From Streptomyces sp. NBC_00461 (GTDB lineage: Bacteria > Actinomycetota > Actinomycetes > Streptomycetales > Streptomycetaceae), in contig NZ_CP107902.1 in assembly GCF_036013935.1 (NCBI RefSeq), forward strand, positions 2,327,001 through 2,391,000: a stretch of 64,000 bases of DNA. Direction: 5' to 3'. The notes under the pieces were generated by a model that was given only the letters and a program-made list of their open reading frames with translations, did no database searches and had not been told where the DNA came from. This document shows, piece by piece, positions 8,357-17,146 of this stretch. The position numbers were made by a program, and so were the translations under genes. Numbering within the stretch: the first letter of the stretch is position 1; each line of letters begins with the position of its first letter.

Positions 8357-9499
8357 TCAGGTGCTCGGCTCCTTCGGCAGGGCCCAGGGGGCGCCGAGCT
8401 CCGAGTAGAGGGCGAGGGTGTCGGCGGCGGCCGCGACGAGGCCGTCGATGCCGGGGACGACCCTGCGGTCCTCGTCGGGGATCAGGTGCCAGGCCCCGGC
8501 CGGCAGCGGGGCCGGGTCGGGGGCCAGCCGAATCGCTTCGACGACCTTCATGAAAGCACCGGTCGAGGCAGGAGTGACCAGCAGTCCGGTGCCGTCCGTG
8601 AGGTGGTCGGCCAGGTTCTCCAGCAGGTCGGTGCTGCCGTACTCGTACTCCTCGGGACCGTGGCCGGCGCGTTGGAGCAGGACGCGGTCCTGCTTGTACC
8701 AGAAGGTGATCCGGCCTCCGGTGCCGTGCACGACGACATACGGCTCGCCGGGGTCCTCGGCGCACAGGGTCGCGGCGACGGTGACCCGGCCGCCGTGGGC
8801 GGTGGTCACACGGACGCAGGAGGTGTCGTCGGACTCGATGTCGTTGGCGCGCAGCAGCTCGGTCTCGATCCCGGTGACGTCCTCGGCGCCCGTGGTGCCG
8901 TTGAGGGCCAGGGCGGTGGCGACGGCGTGCGCGAGGGGGTTGGTCAGCACTCCGTCGATCACGTCGACGCCGTTGAGGCGCCGCCTGCCCGCCCAGGGCG
9001 CCCGCCGGTAGTAGGCCTCGGCCCGCGCCCAGGCGCCGGCCCCGCCGACCCCGACCAGCTCGCCGATCGCGCCCTCGGCGACCATCCCGAGGATCGCCGG
9101 CACGGCGTGCGAGCCCAGTGACTGGAAGCCGATCTGACAGGCCACGCCCGCCTCGGCTATCCCGTCGGCCATCCGGCGGAACTCGGCGTACGACGGCGCG
9201 GGCGGCTTCTCAAGGAGCAGGTGCACACCCTTCCCTGCGGCGGTGAGCGCCAGGTCGGCGTGGGTCGGGATCGGCGTGCAGACGACGGCGATCCGGGCGC
9301 CGGTGGAGTCGAGGAGGGCGCCGAAGTCGGCGGACTGCTCGGGTGTGCCGAGGCCGTCCGGGATCTCCTCCCCGGTCAGCGGGGTCAGCTCGCAGATGCC
9401 CGCCAGCCGGACGACCCCCTTGTCCTGGAGGCGGCGGATGTTGTCGAGGTGCCAGCGGCCGTGGCCTCGTGCGCCCGCGAGAACGATGGGTACGGTCAT
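8357..9499 (-). CDS. Gfo/Idh/MocA-family NAD(P)-dependent sugar dehydrogenase
   Basis: 380 residues from ATG 9499, preceded by GGGAGGA. An N-terminal Rossmann fold (GARGHGRWH at about 9-17) and the family signature EKPP at 97-100 are followed by the C-terminal alpha/beta dimer domain. The family oxidises sugars or cyclitols at a ring carbon. Downstream of an IlvD/EDD dehydratase and a DapA-type aldolase/dehydratase, it fits a sugar 1-dehydrogenase. L-arabinose 1-dehydrogenase of Azospirillum belongs to this family. Substrate is inferred from context, not from residues. A 157 bp gap separates it from the dehydratase. Confidence 0.78.
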   Translation of the reverse strand: MTVPIVLAGARGHGRWHLDNIRRLQDKGVVRLAGICELTPLTGEEIPDGLGTPEQSADFGALLDSTGARIAVVCTPIPTHADLALTAAGKGVHLLLEKPPAPSYAEFRRMADGIAEAGVACQIGFQSLGSHAVPAILGMVAEGAIGELVGVGGAGAWARAEAYYRRAPWAGRRRLNGVDVIDGVLTNPLAHAVATALALNGTTGAEDVTGIETELLRANDIESDDTSCVRVTTAHGGRVTVAATLCAEDPGEPYVVVHGTGGRITFWYKQDRVLLQRAGHGPEEYEYGSTDLLENLADHLTDGTGLLVTPASTGAFMKVVEAIRLAPDPAPLPAGAWHLIPDEDRRVVPGIDGLVAAAADTLALYSELGAPWALPKEPST

Positions 9500-9656
9500 G
9501 GGGGTCCTCCCTGCGCCCGCGCCGCACGCCCCCTGACGGTCGGCCACCGCGACGCTGCCGATCTTTGTATGCAGGGTAGGCGTCCAGCTCCGGTCAGCAG
9601 GCACGGGAGGCGGGGGATGGCGGAGGCACGGCGCGCCGCCGGGGTGGCGCGGTGGT

Positions 9657-11393
9657 TCAGCCCGCGTACGGGTCGGCGACCTTGCCCGGGCGGGCCAGGA
9701 ACTCGAAGTCGCAGCCGGTGTCGGCCTGGGTGATCTGCTCGTTGTAGAGCGCGCCGTAGCCGCGCTCGTAACGGGTGGGCGGCGGCGTCCAGTCCGCCCT
9801 GCGCCGCTCCAACTCCTCGTCGTCCACGTGGAGATGCAGGGCGCGCGCCTCGACGTCGAGAGTGATGAGGTCCCCGGAGCGGACGAGGGCGAGTGGTCCG
9901 CCGATGTACGACTCGGGCGCGACGTGCAGCACGCACGCGCCGTAACTCGTGCCGCTCATCCGGGCGTCGGAGATCCGCACCATGTCCCGCACACCCTGCT
10001 TGAGCAGATGGTCGGGGATCGGCAGCATCCCGTACTCGGGCATGCCGGGGCCGCCCTTGGGACCGGCGTTGCGCAGCACCAGCACACTGTCGGCAGTGAT
10101 GTTCAACTCCGGTTCGTCGATGGTGCGTTGCATGGTCCTGTAATCGTCGAAGACGACGGCGGGACCGGTGTGCCTGAGCAGGTGTCGTTCGGCGGCGATG
10201 TGCTTGATGACGGCGCCGTCGGGGCAGAGGTTGCCGCGCAGGACCGCGACCCCGCCCTCGCCGGCGACCGGGTTCCGGCGGGTGCGGATGACGTCGTCGT
10301 TGTGGACGACGGCGCCCTCGATCTGCTCCCCCAGGGTGCCGCACACGGTCGGCCGGTCCAGGTGCAGCAGGTCGGTGATCCGCGAGAGGAAGGCGGGCAG
10401 GCCGCCGGCGAAGTGGAAGTCCTCCATGAGGTACGTCCGTCCACCGGGCCGGACGTTCGCGAGCACCGGCACGGTGCGCGCGATGCGGTCGAAGTCGTCG
10501 AGGGCGAGCGGCACTTGGCAGCGTCCCGCCATCGCGATCAGATGGATGACCGCGTTGGTGGAGCCGCCGAGCGCGAGCACCGTGGTGACGGCGTCCTCGA
10601 AGGCTTCGCGGGTGAGGATCCCGGACGGCTTGAGCCCGGTCCAGGCGAGCTCCACGGCGCGCCGCCCGGAGGCGGCGGCCATCCGCTCGTGCCCGGAGTC
10701 GACGGCCGGGATCGATGAGGCGCCCGGCAGCGTCATACCGAGGGCCTCCGCCGCCGCGGTCATCGTGGAGGCGGTACCCATGGTCATGCAGTGACCGGGA
10801 GAACGCGCCAACCCGCCCTGCAGCTCCCGTAGTTCACAGTCCGTCAGGTTGCCCGCACGGTGCTCGTCCCAGTACTTCCACATGTCGGTACCGGACCCGA
10901 GGGTCTCACCGCGCCAGTGTCCCGGCAGCATCGGACCCGCAGGGACGAAGACCGACGGTACGTCGGCCGAGGCCGCGCCCATGAGCAGCGCCGGCGTCGA
11001 CTTGTCGCAGCCGCCGAGCAGCACCGCCGCGTCGATCGGATAGGAGCGCAGCAGTTCCTCCGTCTCCATCGCGAGCAGGTTGCGGTAGAGCATCGGGGTC
11101 GGCTTCTGGTACGTCTCGGAGAGCGTGGCGACCGGGAACTCGAGCGGGAAGCCCCCGGCCTGCCACACCCCGCGCTTGACGGCCCCGGCGCGCTCACGAA
11201 GATGGACGTGGCAGGGGTTGATGTCGGACCAGGTGTTCAGGACCGCGATCACCGGGCGGCCCCGGTACTCCTCCGCCTCGTAGCCGAGCTGGCGCATACG
11301 GGCGTTGTGCGACCAGGTGCGCAGCGGGCCGTCGGCGCCGTACCACTGATGGCTCCTGAGCTCTTCCGGGCGCTTTCTGCCGGGGGCGTTCAC
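9657..11393 (-). CDS. IlvD/EDD-family sugar-acid dehydratase (L-arabinonate dehydratase-like)
   Basis: 578 residues from GTG 11393, which overlaps the upstream stop (GTGA). The Fe-S ligands C61 (DINPCH), C129 (GGCDKSTPA) and C202 (PGHCMTMG) are in place. Their spacing equals that of the Rhizobium L-arabinonate dehydratase (59/127/200), and the length is close to that enzyme's. RISDARMSGTSYGACVLH near the C-terminus carries the catalytic serine. Members dehydrate sugar acids to 2-keto-3-deoxy acids. A role as biosynthetic dihydroxyacid dehydratase (ilvD) is less likely, because it sits between a DapA-family enzyme and a sugar dehydrogenase under GntR control. Confidence 0.8.
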   Translation of the reverse strand: MNAPGRKRPEELRSHQWYGADGPLRTWSHNARMRQLGYEAEEYRGRPVIAVLNTWSDINPCHVHLRERAGAVKRGVWQAGGFPLEFPVATLSETYQKPTPMLYRNLLAMETEELLRSYPIDAAVLLGGCDKSTPALLMGAASADVPSVFVPAGPMLPGHWRGETLGSGTDMWKYWDEHRAGNLTDCELRELQGGLARSPGHCMTMGTASTMTAAAEALGMTLPGASSIPAVDSGHERMAAASGRRAVELAWTGLKPSGILTREAFEDAVTTVLALGGSTNAVIHLIAMAGRCQVPLALDDFDRIARTVPVLANVRPGGRTYLMEDFHFAGGLPAFLSRITDLLHLDRPTVCGTLGEQIEGAVVHNDDVIRTRRNPVAGEGGVAVLRGNLCPDGAVIKHIAAERHLLRHTGPAVVFDDYRTMQRTIDEPELNITADSVLVLRNAGPKGGPGMPEYGMLPIPDHLLKQGVRDMVRISDARMSGTSYGACVLHVAPESYIGGPLALVRSGDLITLDVEARALHLHVDDEELERRRADWTPPPTRYERGYGALYNEQITQADTGCDFEFLARPGKVADPYAG

Positions 11394-12301
11394 AGGGACC
11401 ACTCCGCGGCTATGGCGGCGACCTCCGCGCGCTCGTCCTCCGGCAGCGCGCTGCTCGGCGGTCGGACGTCGCGGCGGCACAGGCCGAGGGAGGCGAGGGC
11501 CTCCTTGACGACGGTGACGTTGTTGGCGGAGCCGCCGGCCGCACGCAGTTCCTCGAAGCGGCGGATCTGCTCCCAGACCTTCATGGCGGCCGCGTGGTCA
11601 CCGGATCGCAGCGCCTCCATCATGTGCAGAGAGACGGACGGGGCGACGTTCACGAGTCCTGAGGTGAAGCCGGTGGCGCCCGCGGAGAAGTACGAGGGGG
11701 CGTACGGCTCGGCGAGCCCGGCGATCCACACCAAGCGGTCGAGCCCCGCGTCCCGCGCGAAGGCGGCGAACCTGACGGCGTCCGGTACGGCGTACTTGAC
11801 GCCGATGACGTTCGGGCAGGCGTCGGCGAGTTCGGCCAGGCGGGCGCCGGGCAGCTGGGGGTTGCGGATGTACGGGACGACGCCCAGCTCGGGGACGGCC
11901 TCGGCGATGGCACGGTGGTAGTCGACCCAGCCGCCCTCGGAGACGTACGGGTGGACGGGCTGATGGACCATCACCATCCGGGCGCCGAGTTCGCGGGCGT
12001 GGCGTGCGGAGGCGACTGCGGTGGGCACGTCGTGACCGACCCCGACGAGGATCGCGGCGCGGTCACCGGCCTCGTCCACGGTCAACTCCGTGACCAGGCT
12101 GCGCTCTTCGGGGCTGAGGGTGTAGAACTCGCCGGTGTTGCCGTTCGGGGTGAGGATCCCGACGCCGCCGTCGAGCAGCCGACGCAGCAGGGCCCGGTGG
12201 GCCTCCTGGTCGACGGTGCCGTCCTCGGCGAACGGTGTCACCGGGATCGCCACCACGTCGGCCAGGGCCGCCCGCTGGGTCTCGAACGTCACGCTGCTCA
12301 T
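11390..12301 (-). CDS. DapA/NAL-family 2-keto-3-deoxy sugar acid dehydratase or aldolase
   Basis: 303 residues, TIM barrel. It carries GNTGEFY (54-60) in place of the GTTGE of true DapA, Y144 (VVPYIRN), and the Schiff-base lysine K169 (IGVKYA). The GTGEF-like loop resembles 2-keto-3-deoxy acid dehydratases such as KdgD or L-KDA dehydratase rather than dihydrodipicolinate synthase. Its ATG overlaps the GntR stop (ATGA), and its stop overlaps the dehydratase start (GTGA), so the three are translationally coupled. Likely reaction: 2-keto-3-deoxy-pentonate to alpha-ketoglutarate semialdehyde. The aldolase alternative stays open. Confidence 0.78.
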   Translation of the reverse strand: MSSVTFETQRAALADVVAIPVTPFAEDGTVDQEAHRALLRRLLDGGVGILTPNGNTGEFYTLSPEERSLVTELTVDEAGDRAAILVGVGHDVPTAVASARHARELGARMVMVHQPVHPYVSEGGWVDYHRAIAEAVPELGVVPYIRNPQLPGARLAELADACPNVIGVKYAVPDAVRFAAFARDAGLDRLVWIAGLAEPYAPSYFSAGATGFTSGLVNVAPSVSLHMMEALRSGDHAAAMKVWEQIRRFEELRAAGGSANNVTVVKEALASLGLCRRDVRPPSSALPEDERAEVAAIAAEWSL

Positions 12302-12966
12302 TCCTGGCCTTCCTGTTGCGGCGACTCGGGGAACGACCGCTGGACGAAGGACGCGATGTGGGCGTGGAGCGCACGCGCCGCCGCGTCCGCGTCACCCTCC
12401 ACGGCGAGCCGCAGGATCTCGCGATGCTCGGCCGCCTCCCGCTCCCAGGACGGCTGGGCGGCCCAGGCCACGGCGGCGACGAGGGCGGCCTGGTCGCGGA
12501 CCTCGTCGAGCATCCGGCCGAGCAGGGGGTTGCCGCACGGCACGTAGAGGGCGCGGTGGAACTCCCGGTTGGCGAGGGAGCGTTCGGCGGCGTCGGTCGC
12601 GTCGTCGGCCCGGGTGAGCGCGTCACGCGCGGAGTCGAGAGAGGCGCCGCGCCGCACCGCGCGCCGGAGCGCCTCCGGTTCCAGCAGCAGCCGCACGTCG
12701 TAGACCTCGCGCGCCATGTCCGCGTCCACCATGCGCACCGTGACGCCCTTGTACTGGCTCATCACCACCAGCCCAGTACCGGCCAGCGTCTTGAGCGCCT
12801 CACGCACAGGGGTCTTGGACACCCCGAACTGCGCGGCCAACTCGGTCTCGACCAACGCCTGGCCAGGCGTCAACTGCCCGGTGAGAATGCGGTGCTTGAT
12901 CGCATCCAGCACGTACTGCGTGCGGGACGGGATCGGGATGGGCATGGGCATGGGCACAGAGGTCAT
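12298..12966 (-). CDS. GntR-family (FadR/FCD type) transcriptional regulator
   Basis: 222 residues. A winged helix at about 15-80 (LVETELAAQFGVSKTPVREALKTLAG) is joined to an FCD ligand-binding domain. First gene of the sugar-acid operon, so probably its local repressor. The N-terminus is MTSVPMPMPIPIP, encoded by a hexamer array at 12932-12955 (ATGGGC on the + strand). Slippage there would add or remove Met-Pro units without breaking the frame. GAGAGG precedes the ATG. Confidence 0.88.
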   Translation of the reverse strand: MTSVPMPMPIPIPSRTQYVLDAIKHRILTGQLTPGQALVETELAAQFGVSKTPVREALKTLAGTGLVVMSQYKGVTVRMVDADMAREVYDVRLLLEPEALRRAVRRGASLDSARDALTRADDATDAAERSLANREFHRALYVPCGNPLLGRMLDEVRDQAALVAAVAWAAQPSWEREAAEHREILRLAVEGDADAAARALHAHIASFVQRSFPESPQQEGQE

Positions 12967-13123
12967 GCGCGCCTCTCGGAAGTCACGTGTCAGATCCCGG
13001 GTATCCGACGTCGCGTACCTGATCTCGTGTATCGCGTCTCATATATGACGTATGAAGTCCGACGCGTTGACGGTAGGAGGGGGCGCAGGGTTCGTCAATG
13101 CTTGGCTCCGGGTCGGCCAGGCC
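12967..13123. promoter_or_regulatory. Promoter region of the sugar-acid operon
   Basis: 157 bp between the operon start (leftward) and the end of the next leftward gene. It contains a perfect 10 bp palindrome TCATATATGA (13039-13048), about 73 bp upstream of the GntR start. This is unusually A/T-rich for this genome and is a candidate GntR operator. No other copy was noticed in the window. Confidence 0.4.
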
Positions 13124-13726
13124 CTATGCCCCCTGGGCCCCCGTCCGCCAGCCGGGGTCCCGTCCGCTCAGGCCCACCGCGTGGTCCAGCAGGGGCGCGT
13201 CCGCGGGGACCGGGACCACGGGGCCGAAGATGCCGCCGCCCCGGCTCGGGTCGTTGGCCGCGGCCAGGAGGAAGTCGTGGGAGACCTGGAGGGCGGGCGG
13301 GTCGGGGTCGTAGGGCTGGCCGGTGGCTCGGGCCAGGTCCCAGCCGTGGATCACCAGCTCGTCGACCACGACGGCGCCGGCGACCGCGCCGGGCAGGTCG
13401 ACTCCGCCCGCGCGGGTCATCCCGGTCCAGGCGTCGGGGGCACGCCAGGCGTCGGCCAGTTCGTCGAGAACCTTCGGGAACTCCGCGCGCCAGTCGGGGC
13501 CGATGTCGGGTGCGGCGGCGTCCGGGGCGGTATCGGTCGTGGCGCCCAGGTCCTTGCGGGCGGCGTCACGGAAGGCGACGGACAGGCCGAGCAGATGGCC
13601 CAGCATGTTGTGCACCGCGCAGTCGGGACAGGGCGTCGGCGCCGTCAGCTGCTCCTCGCGCACGCCCTCCACGAGCCGAGCGATCACACGCGTCTGTGGT
13701 CCGAGGTCGAGGGTCGTATCAGTCAT
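13124..13726 (-). CDS. TIGR03086/DinB-like mycothiol-dependent metal-binding family protein
   Basis: 200 residues from ATG 13726 (GAGG 10 nt upstream; the ATG at 13735 is too close to it). The pattern is that of the mycothiol-dependent maleylpyruvate isomerase/DinB-2 superfamily: PTPCPDCAVHNMLGHLLGL (metal-ligand histidines) near residue 35, and a second helix VVVDELVIHGWDLARATGQP. Function within the family is unknown; some members transfer or remove mycothiol. It stands alone. Confidence 0.75.
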   Translation of the reverse strand: MTDTTLDLGPQTRVIARLVEGVREEQLTAPTPCPDCAVHNMLGHLLGLSVAFRDAARKDLGATTDTAPDAAAPDIGPDWRAEFPKVLDELADAWRAPDAWTGMTRAGGVDLPGAVAGAVVVDELVIHGWDLARATGQPYDPDPPALQVSHDFLLAAANDPSRGGGIFGPVVPVPADAPLLDHAVGLSGRDPGWRTGAQGA

Positions 13727-13744
13727 CCGCAGCATTCCTCACGC

Positions 13745-13774
13745 TTCTGGTCCTGGTTCTGGTTCTGGTTCTGA
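13745..13774. repeat. Hexanucleotide tract (TTCTGG)n
   Basis: Five head-to-tail copies of TTCTGG, two with a single mismatch (TCCTGG, TTCTGA). They lie 19 bp upstream of the start of the mycothiol-type gene (leftward). One of five hexamer arrays in the window. Confidence 0.8.
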
Positions 13775-13872
13775 AGGAGTAGACCGGTCGGCGACCGGAA
13801 ACTCATCGCCGTGGGGACATAGGGCACCTGCCCCATCCCCCGGGCAGGGCCTTAGCTCCACGATGGCCAGGC

Positions 13873-15108
13873 ATGACGACATCGACCTGGGCGGCGCCCC
13901 GCGTCCTGCGGGAGCGCAACGCCCGGCTGTATCTCAGCTGCGTGGTGGTCTCCGGCTTCGGTACCTCGGCGCTGTGGCTGGCCTCCGGTGTGTGGGTCAA
14001 GGTCCTCACCGGCTCCGACGGCCTGGCCGCGCTGTGCCTGCTCGCCATGTGGGCACCGACCCTGGCCGGGCCGGCGCTCGGCACCCTCGCCGACCGCGCC
14101 CGCCGCAAACCCCTCCTGATCTGCTCGAACCTGCTCCTGGCCGCCCTGCTGCTCACCCTCCTCACCGTCGACTCCCGAAGGGACCTGTGGCTCCTGTACG
14201 CGGTCCTGTTCGTCTACGGCGCCGCGGGCGTCGTCCATGACGCGGCCGAGTCCGCTCTCGTCACCGCGGTGGTACCCGCGGCCCTGCTCGGCGATTTCAA
14301 CGGGCTGCGCATGACGGCGACCGAGGGCATGAAGCTGCTGGCACCCCTGGCCGGGGCGGGCCTGTACTCGGCGTACGGCGGTGGCAGCGTCGCCCTCCTG
14401 GATGCCGTGACGTTCGTGCTCGCCACGGGTGTGCTCTGCCGGCTCCGCGTCCCCGAGCGCAGACCTGAGCCGCCCGTCGGCACCTGGCGCGAACGGATGA
14501 CGGAGGGCGCCCGCCACCTCCGGCACCACCCGCGTCTGCGCCCGCTGGTCCTGGCGGGCGGCGCCATGATGCTCTTCGCGGGCGTCGGCGGCGCGTTGCT
14601 CTACGCGGTCGTCGCGGGCCTCGGGCACTCGCCCGCCTACGCCGGTGTGCTGTACGCCGTACAGGGCGCCGGCTCGGTGGCGGTCGGGCTGCTGTCCGGG
14701 CCCGCGCTGCGCCTTCTCGGCGAGCGGCGGTTCGCCGCGTGCGGCATCGCCCTCACCGCCGGAGCCGTGGCCGTGCGGGCCGTCCCCTCCGAGCCGGTGA
14801 CCCTGGCCTGCAGCGCCGCGAGCGGAGTGGGACTGCCGTGCGTTCTGATCGCGGCGCTGACCGCCGTGCAGCGCGAGACACCGGACGCGCTGCTTGGCCG
14901 TACGGCCGCCACGGCCAACACGCTGATGTTCACGCCCAACGTGATCGGGCTGGCCCTGGGAGCCCTACTGGTCGAACTGGCCGACTACCGGCTGCTGTTG
15001 CTGATCCTGGGAGCGGGACTGCTGGCTACGGCGGCCTTGCTGTTTCACAGCCCGGCGAGCGCCGACCGCACCGCCTCCAGGTCCCCGTCCGACGCCAACC
15101 CGGCGTGA
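13873..15108 (+). CDS. Major facilitator superfamily transporter
   Basis: 411 residues with about 12 transmembrane segments in two halves. The loop after helix 2 carries the MFS motif-A variant LGTLADRARRKPLL. Overall pattern is the DHA3/macrolide-efflux-like branch (RNARLYLSCVVVSGFGTSALWLA at the start). An efflux role is inferred. Start ATG 13873 with CCAGG upstream. Its last 64 bp overlap, tail to tail, the convergent gene ending at 15045. Confidence 0.85.
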   Translation: MTTSTWAAPRVLRERNARLYLSCVVVSGFGTSALWLASGVWVKVLTGSDGLAALCLLAMWAPTLAGPALGTLADRARRKPLLICSNLLLAALLLTLLTVDSRRDLWLLYAVLFVYGAAGVVHDAAESALVTAVVPAALLGDFNGLRMTATEGMKLLAPLAGAGLYSAYGGGSVALLDAVTFVLATGVLCRLRVPERRPEPPVGTWRERMTEGARHLRHHPRLRPLVLAGGAMMLFAGVGGALLYAVVAGLGHSPAYAGVLYAVQGAGSVAVGLLSGPALRLLGERRFAACGIALTAGAVAVRAVPSEPVTLACSAASGVGLPCVLIAALTAVQRETPDALLGRTAATANTLMFTPNVIGLALGALLVELADYRLLLLILGAGLLATAALLFHSPASADRTASRSPSDANPA

Positions 15109-16208
15109 TACAGCCGCAGTTCCGTGGCCCCGCGGCCCCGGGCCTCGGCCGCGTCCGCGGCCAGGGTGTCCGGGCTGCCGCCCATCCCCGAGACCACGGG
15201 GAGGTTGGCGGCGATGACGGCCTCTTCCCGGCCCTGTTCGGCGAAGGGACTCAACGGGCCCGTACCGTCGGCGCACGGCACGACGACGCCGTCCGCGACG
15301 GACAGGATGTGCTCGGGGTCGACGCCCGGGTTGGCGCCGACGTGATAGGTCACCGGGTCGGCGTGCAGCAGCACCTGGAAGCCCTCGGGCGCCGCGTCGC
15401 GCACCGCACGGACCGCCGTCTCCTGGAGGGTGCGGGCGACCGGGTCGCGCCACGCGCGCGTGGCGGCCGCCTTCTCCTCGCCGAGCAGCTTCTCGACCCC
15501 GGCCCAGTCCCCGCCGTCGGGTGCGCCCCGCCACAGCGGTTCAAGCGCCTCGCGCACGGCGGCCGCCAACTCGTCGGCGTCCAGGCCCTGTTCGCCGTAG
15601 CCCTCCCGGCAGGCGGGGCAGAAGCAGAGCGCCATCAGATACATCCCGGCGTCCCCGAGCGGCACCCCGCCGGTCTTGTCGTGGGCGTGCAGATGCTGGA
15701 GCCCGTACCAGCCGAGTGACTCCAGTTCAGTGCCGCGGACCCCCGGTCGTACGGCTGCCTCGGCGGCCAGGTCGACGAGGTAAGCGCGCGTGGCGGGCTG
15801 GGCGATGCACGGGGCCCAGGGGTAGCGGTCGCCGTAGGCGTTGACGACGGAGGTGTCCGGATGCTCGGCGCCCAGGCGGGAGTTGTGCGCGAGCACGACC
15901 CACGTGTGCACCTCAAGACCGGCGTCCGCGAGCGCCGTCGCGGCCTCGCCGAAGGCGTCCCCGTGCGCCCAGTCGCCGGCCGGGTACGGCCGCAGCGCAC
16001 GCCCGTCCCAGCGGCCGTCGGTCGGATACAGCACCGCGGCGTGCTCGGCCGTGACGATGCGGCGGCGCGGGTGGCGGGGCGTCAACGCGCGCGTGGAGTG
16101 GTAGGCGGCGGCGAGGGTCACCTGCCGCACGCCGAGCCCGGCGATGCGCGCGGCGGCCTCGGGGTCCCCGTTGACGTCCCAGGGGTAGACGAAAGCCGAC
16201 GCCTTCAC
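15045..16208 (-). CDS. Unknown TIM-barrel-like protein co-transcribed with kdgD
   Basis: 387 residues from GTG 16208, which overlaps the kdgD stop (GTGA). No signal peptide. Segments such as NAYGDRYPWAPCIAQPATRAYL and a Cys pair in ALCFCPACREGYG resemble uncharacterised TIM-barrel glycosidase-like proteins; I cannot name the family. It is translationally coupled to 5-dehydro-4-deoxyglucarate dehydratase. It may therefore supply uronates from oligomers in the cytoplasm, or handle the aldarolactone between uronate dehydrogenase and KdgD, for which no enzyme is seen here. Both are inference. Confidence 0.7.
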   Translation of the reverse strand: MKASAFVYPWDVNGDPEAAARIAGLGVRQVTLAAAYHSTRALTPRHPRRRIVTAEHAAVLYPTDGRWDGRALRPYPAGDWAHGDAFGEAATALADAGLEVHTWVVLAHNSRLGAEHPDTSVVNAYGDRYPWAPCIAQPATRAYLVDLAAEAAVRPGVRGTELESLGWYGLQHLHAHDKTGGVPLGDAGMYLMALCFCPACREGYGEQGLDADELAAAVREALEPLWRGAPDGGDWAGVEKLLGEEKAAATRAWRDPVARTLQETAVRAVRDAAPEGFQVLLHADPVTYHVGANPGVDPEHILSVADGVVVPCADGTGPLSPFAEQGREEAVIAANLPVVSGMGGSPDTLAADAAEARGRGATELRLYHAGLASDGDLEAVRSALAGL

Positions 16209-17146
16209 TTGCCTTCCTCCAGCAGCTCGTATCCGCGGTCGATCAGCTCGGCGAGCTGTTTCACATGATCCTCGGTGGGTTCGTGCAGGGGCGGCCGGAC
16301 CTCCCCCACGTCCAGGCCGCGCAGCCGTACACCGGCCTTGACCAGGGCGACGGCGTAGCCGCGCCCCTGCGCGCGCAGCTCGACGAACGGGCGGTAGAAG
16401 CCGTCGAGGAGGCGGTGCGCGAGGGCGTCGTCGCCGGTCCGGAGGGCCTGGTGGAAGGCGAGGGCGATCTCGGGGACGAAGCAGAAGACCGCGGAGGAGT
16501 AGAGCGTGATGCCGATGCCGCGGTAGGCGAGCTGGGTCTGTTCGGCGGTCGGCAGGCCGTTGAAGTAGAGGAAGTCGCCGGGGGCCTCGGTGCGTACGGC
16601 GCTGACGACGCGCTGCATGAGGTCGAGGTCGCCGAGGCCGTCCTTGAAGCCGATGATCCCGTCGGTGCGGGCCAGCTCCACGACACTCTCCGGAGTGAAC
16701 ACGGCGTTGTCGCGCTGGTAGACGATGACGGGCAGACCGGTCGCCGCGGCCACCTCCCGGTAGTGCCGCAGCAGCCCCTCCTGTCCGGCGGTCACGAGGT
16801 ACGGCGGCATGGCGAGCAGGCCGTCCGCACCGGCGGCCTCGGCGAGGCGGGCGTAGCGCACGGCGAGCGCGGTGCCGTATCCGGCACCGGCGACGACCGG
16901 CACGCGTCCGGCCGTCTCCTCGACGGCCGCCCGCACGCAGGTCTCGAACTCCTCCGGCGTGAGCGCGTGGAACTCACCGGTGCCACAGCACGCGAAGACC
17001 GCGGCCGCCCCGGCCTCGACCCCGCGGCGCACATGCGCGCGGTACACGTCGAGGTCGACCGAGCCGCCGGGACCGTAGGCGGTGACCGGGAAGAACAGCG
17101 GCCCGCTGGGCATACTGAGTCGCGCGGCGAGGGGGGCTGGCGTCAC
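16205..17146 (-). CDS. kdgD: 5-dehydro-4-deoxyglucarate dehydratase
   Basis: 313 residues from GTG 17146, which has GGGAG 5 nt upstream; an ATG at 17164 adds six residues but lacks a ribosome binding site. DapA-superfamily barrel with the KdgD-type loop CCGTGEFHALTPEEF, Y143 (IVYQRDNAVF) and Schiff-base K168 (IGFKDG). It decarboxylates and dehydrates 5-dehydro-4-deoxy-D-glucarate to alpha-ketoglutarate semialdehyde in oxidative hexuronate/aldarate catabolism. It heads a two-gene operon and is divergent from uronate dehydrogenase, which makes the upstream metabolite. Confidence 0.88.
   Translation of the reverse strand: MTPAPLAARLSMPSGPLFFPVTAYGPGGSVDLDVYRAHVRRGVEAGAAAVFACCGTGEFHALTPEEFETCVRAAVEETAGRVPVVAGAGYGTALAVRYARLAEAAGADGLLAMPPYLVTAGQEGLLRHYREVAAATGLPVIVYQRDNAVFTPESVVELARTDGIIGFKDGLGDLDLMQRVVSAVRTEAPGDFLYFNGLPTAEQTQLAYRGIGITLYSSAVFCFVPEIALAFHQALRTGDDALAHRLLDGFYRPFVELRAQGRGYAVALVKAGVRLRGLDVGEVRPPLHEPTEDHVKQLAELIDRGYELLEEGK

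Noticed and set aside
9657..11393. Assignment as biosynthetic ilvD
   Set aside because: Length, cysteine spacing and context with sugar-acid enzymes and a GntR regulator fit sugar-acid dehydratase better.
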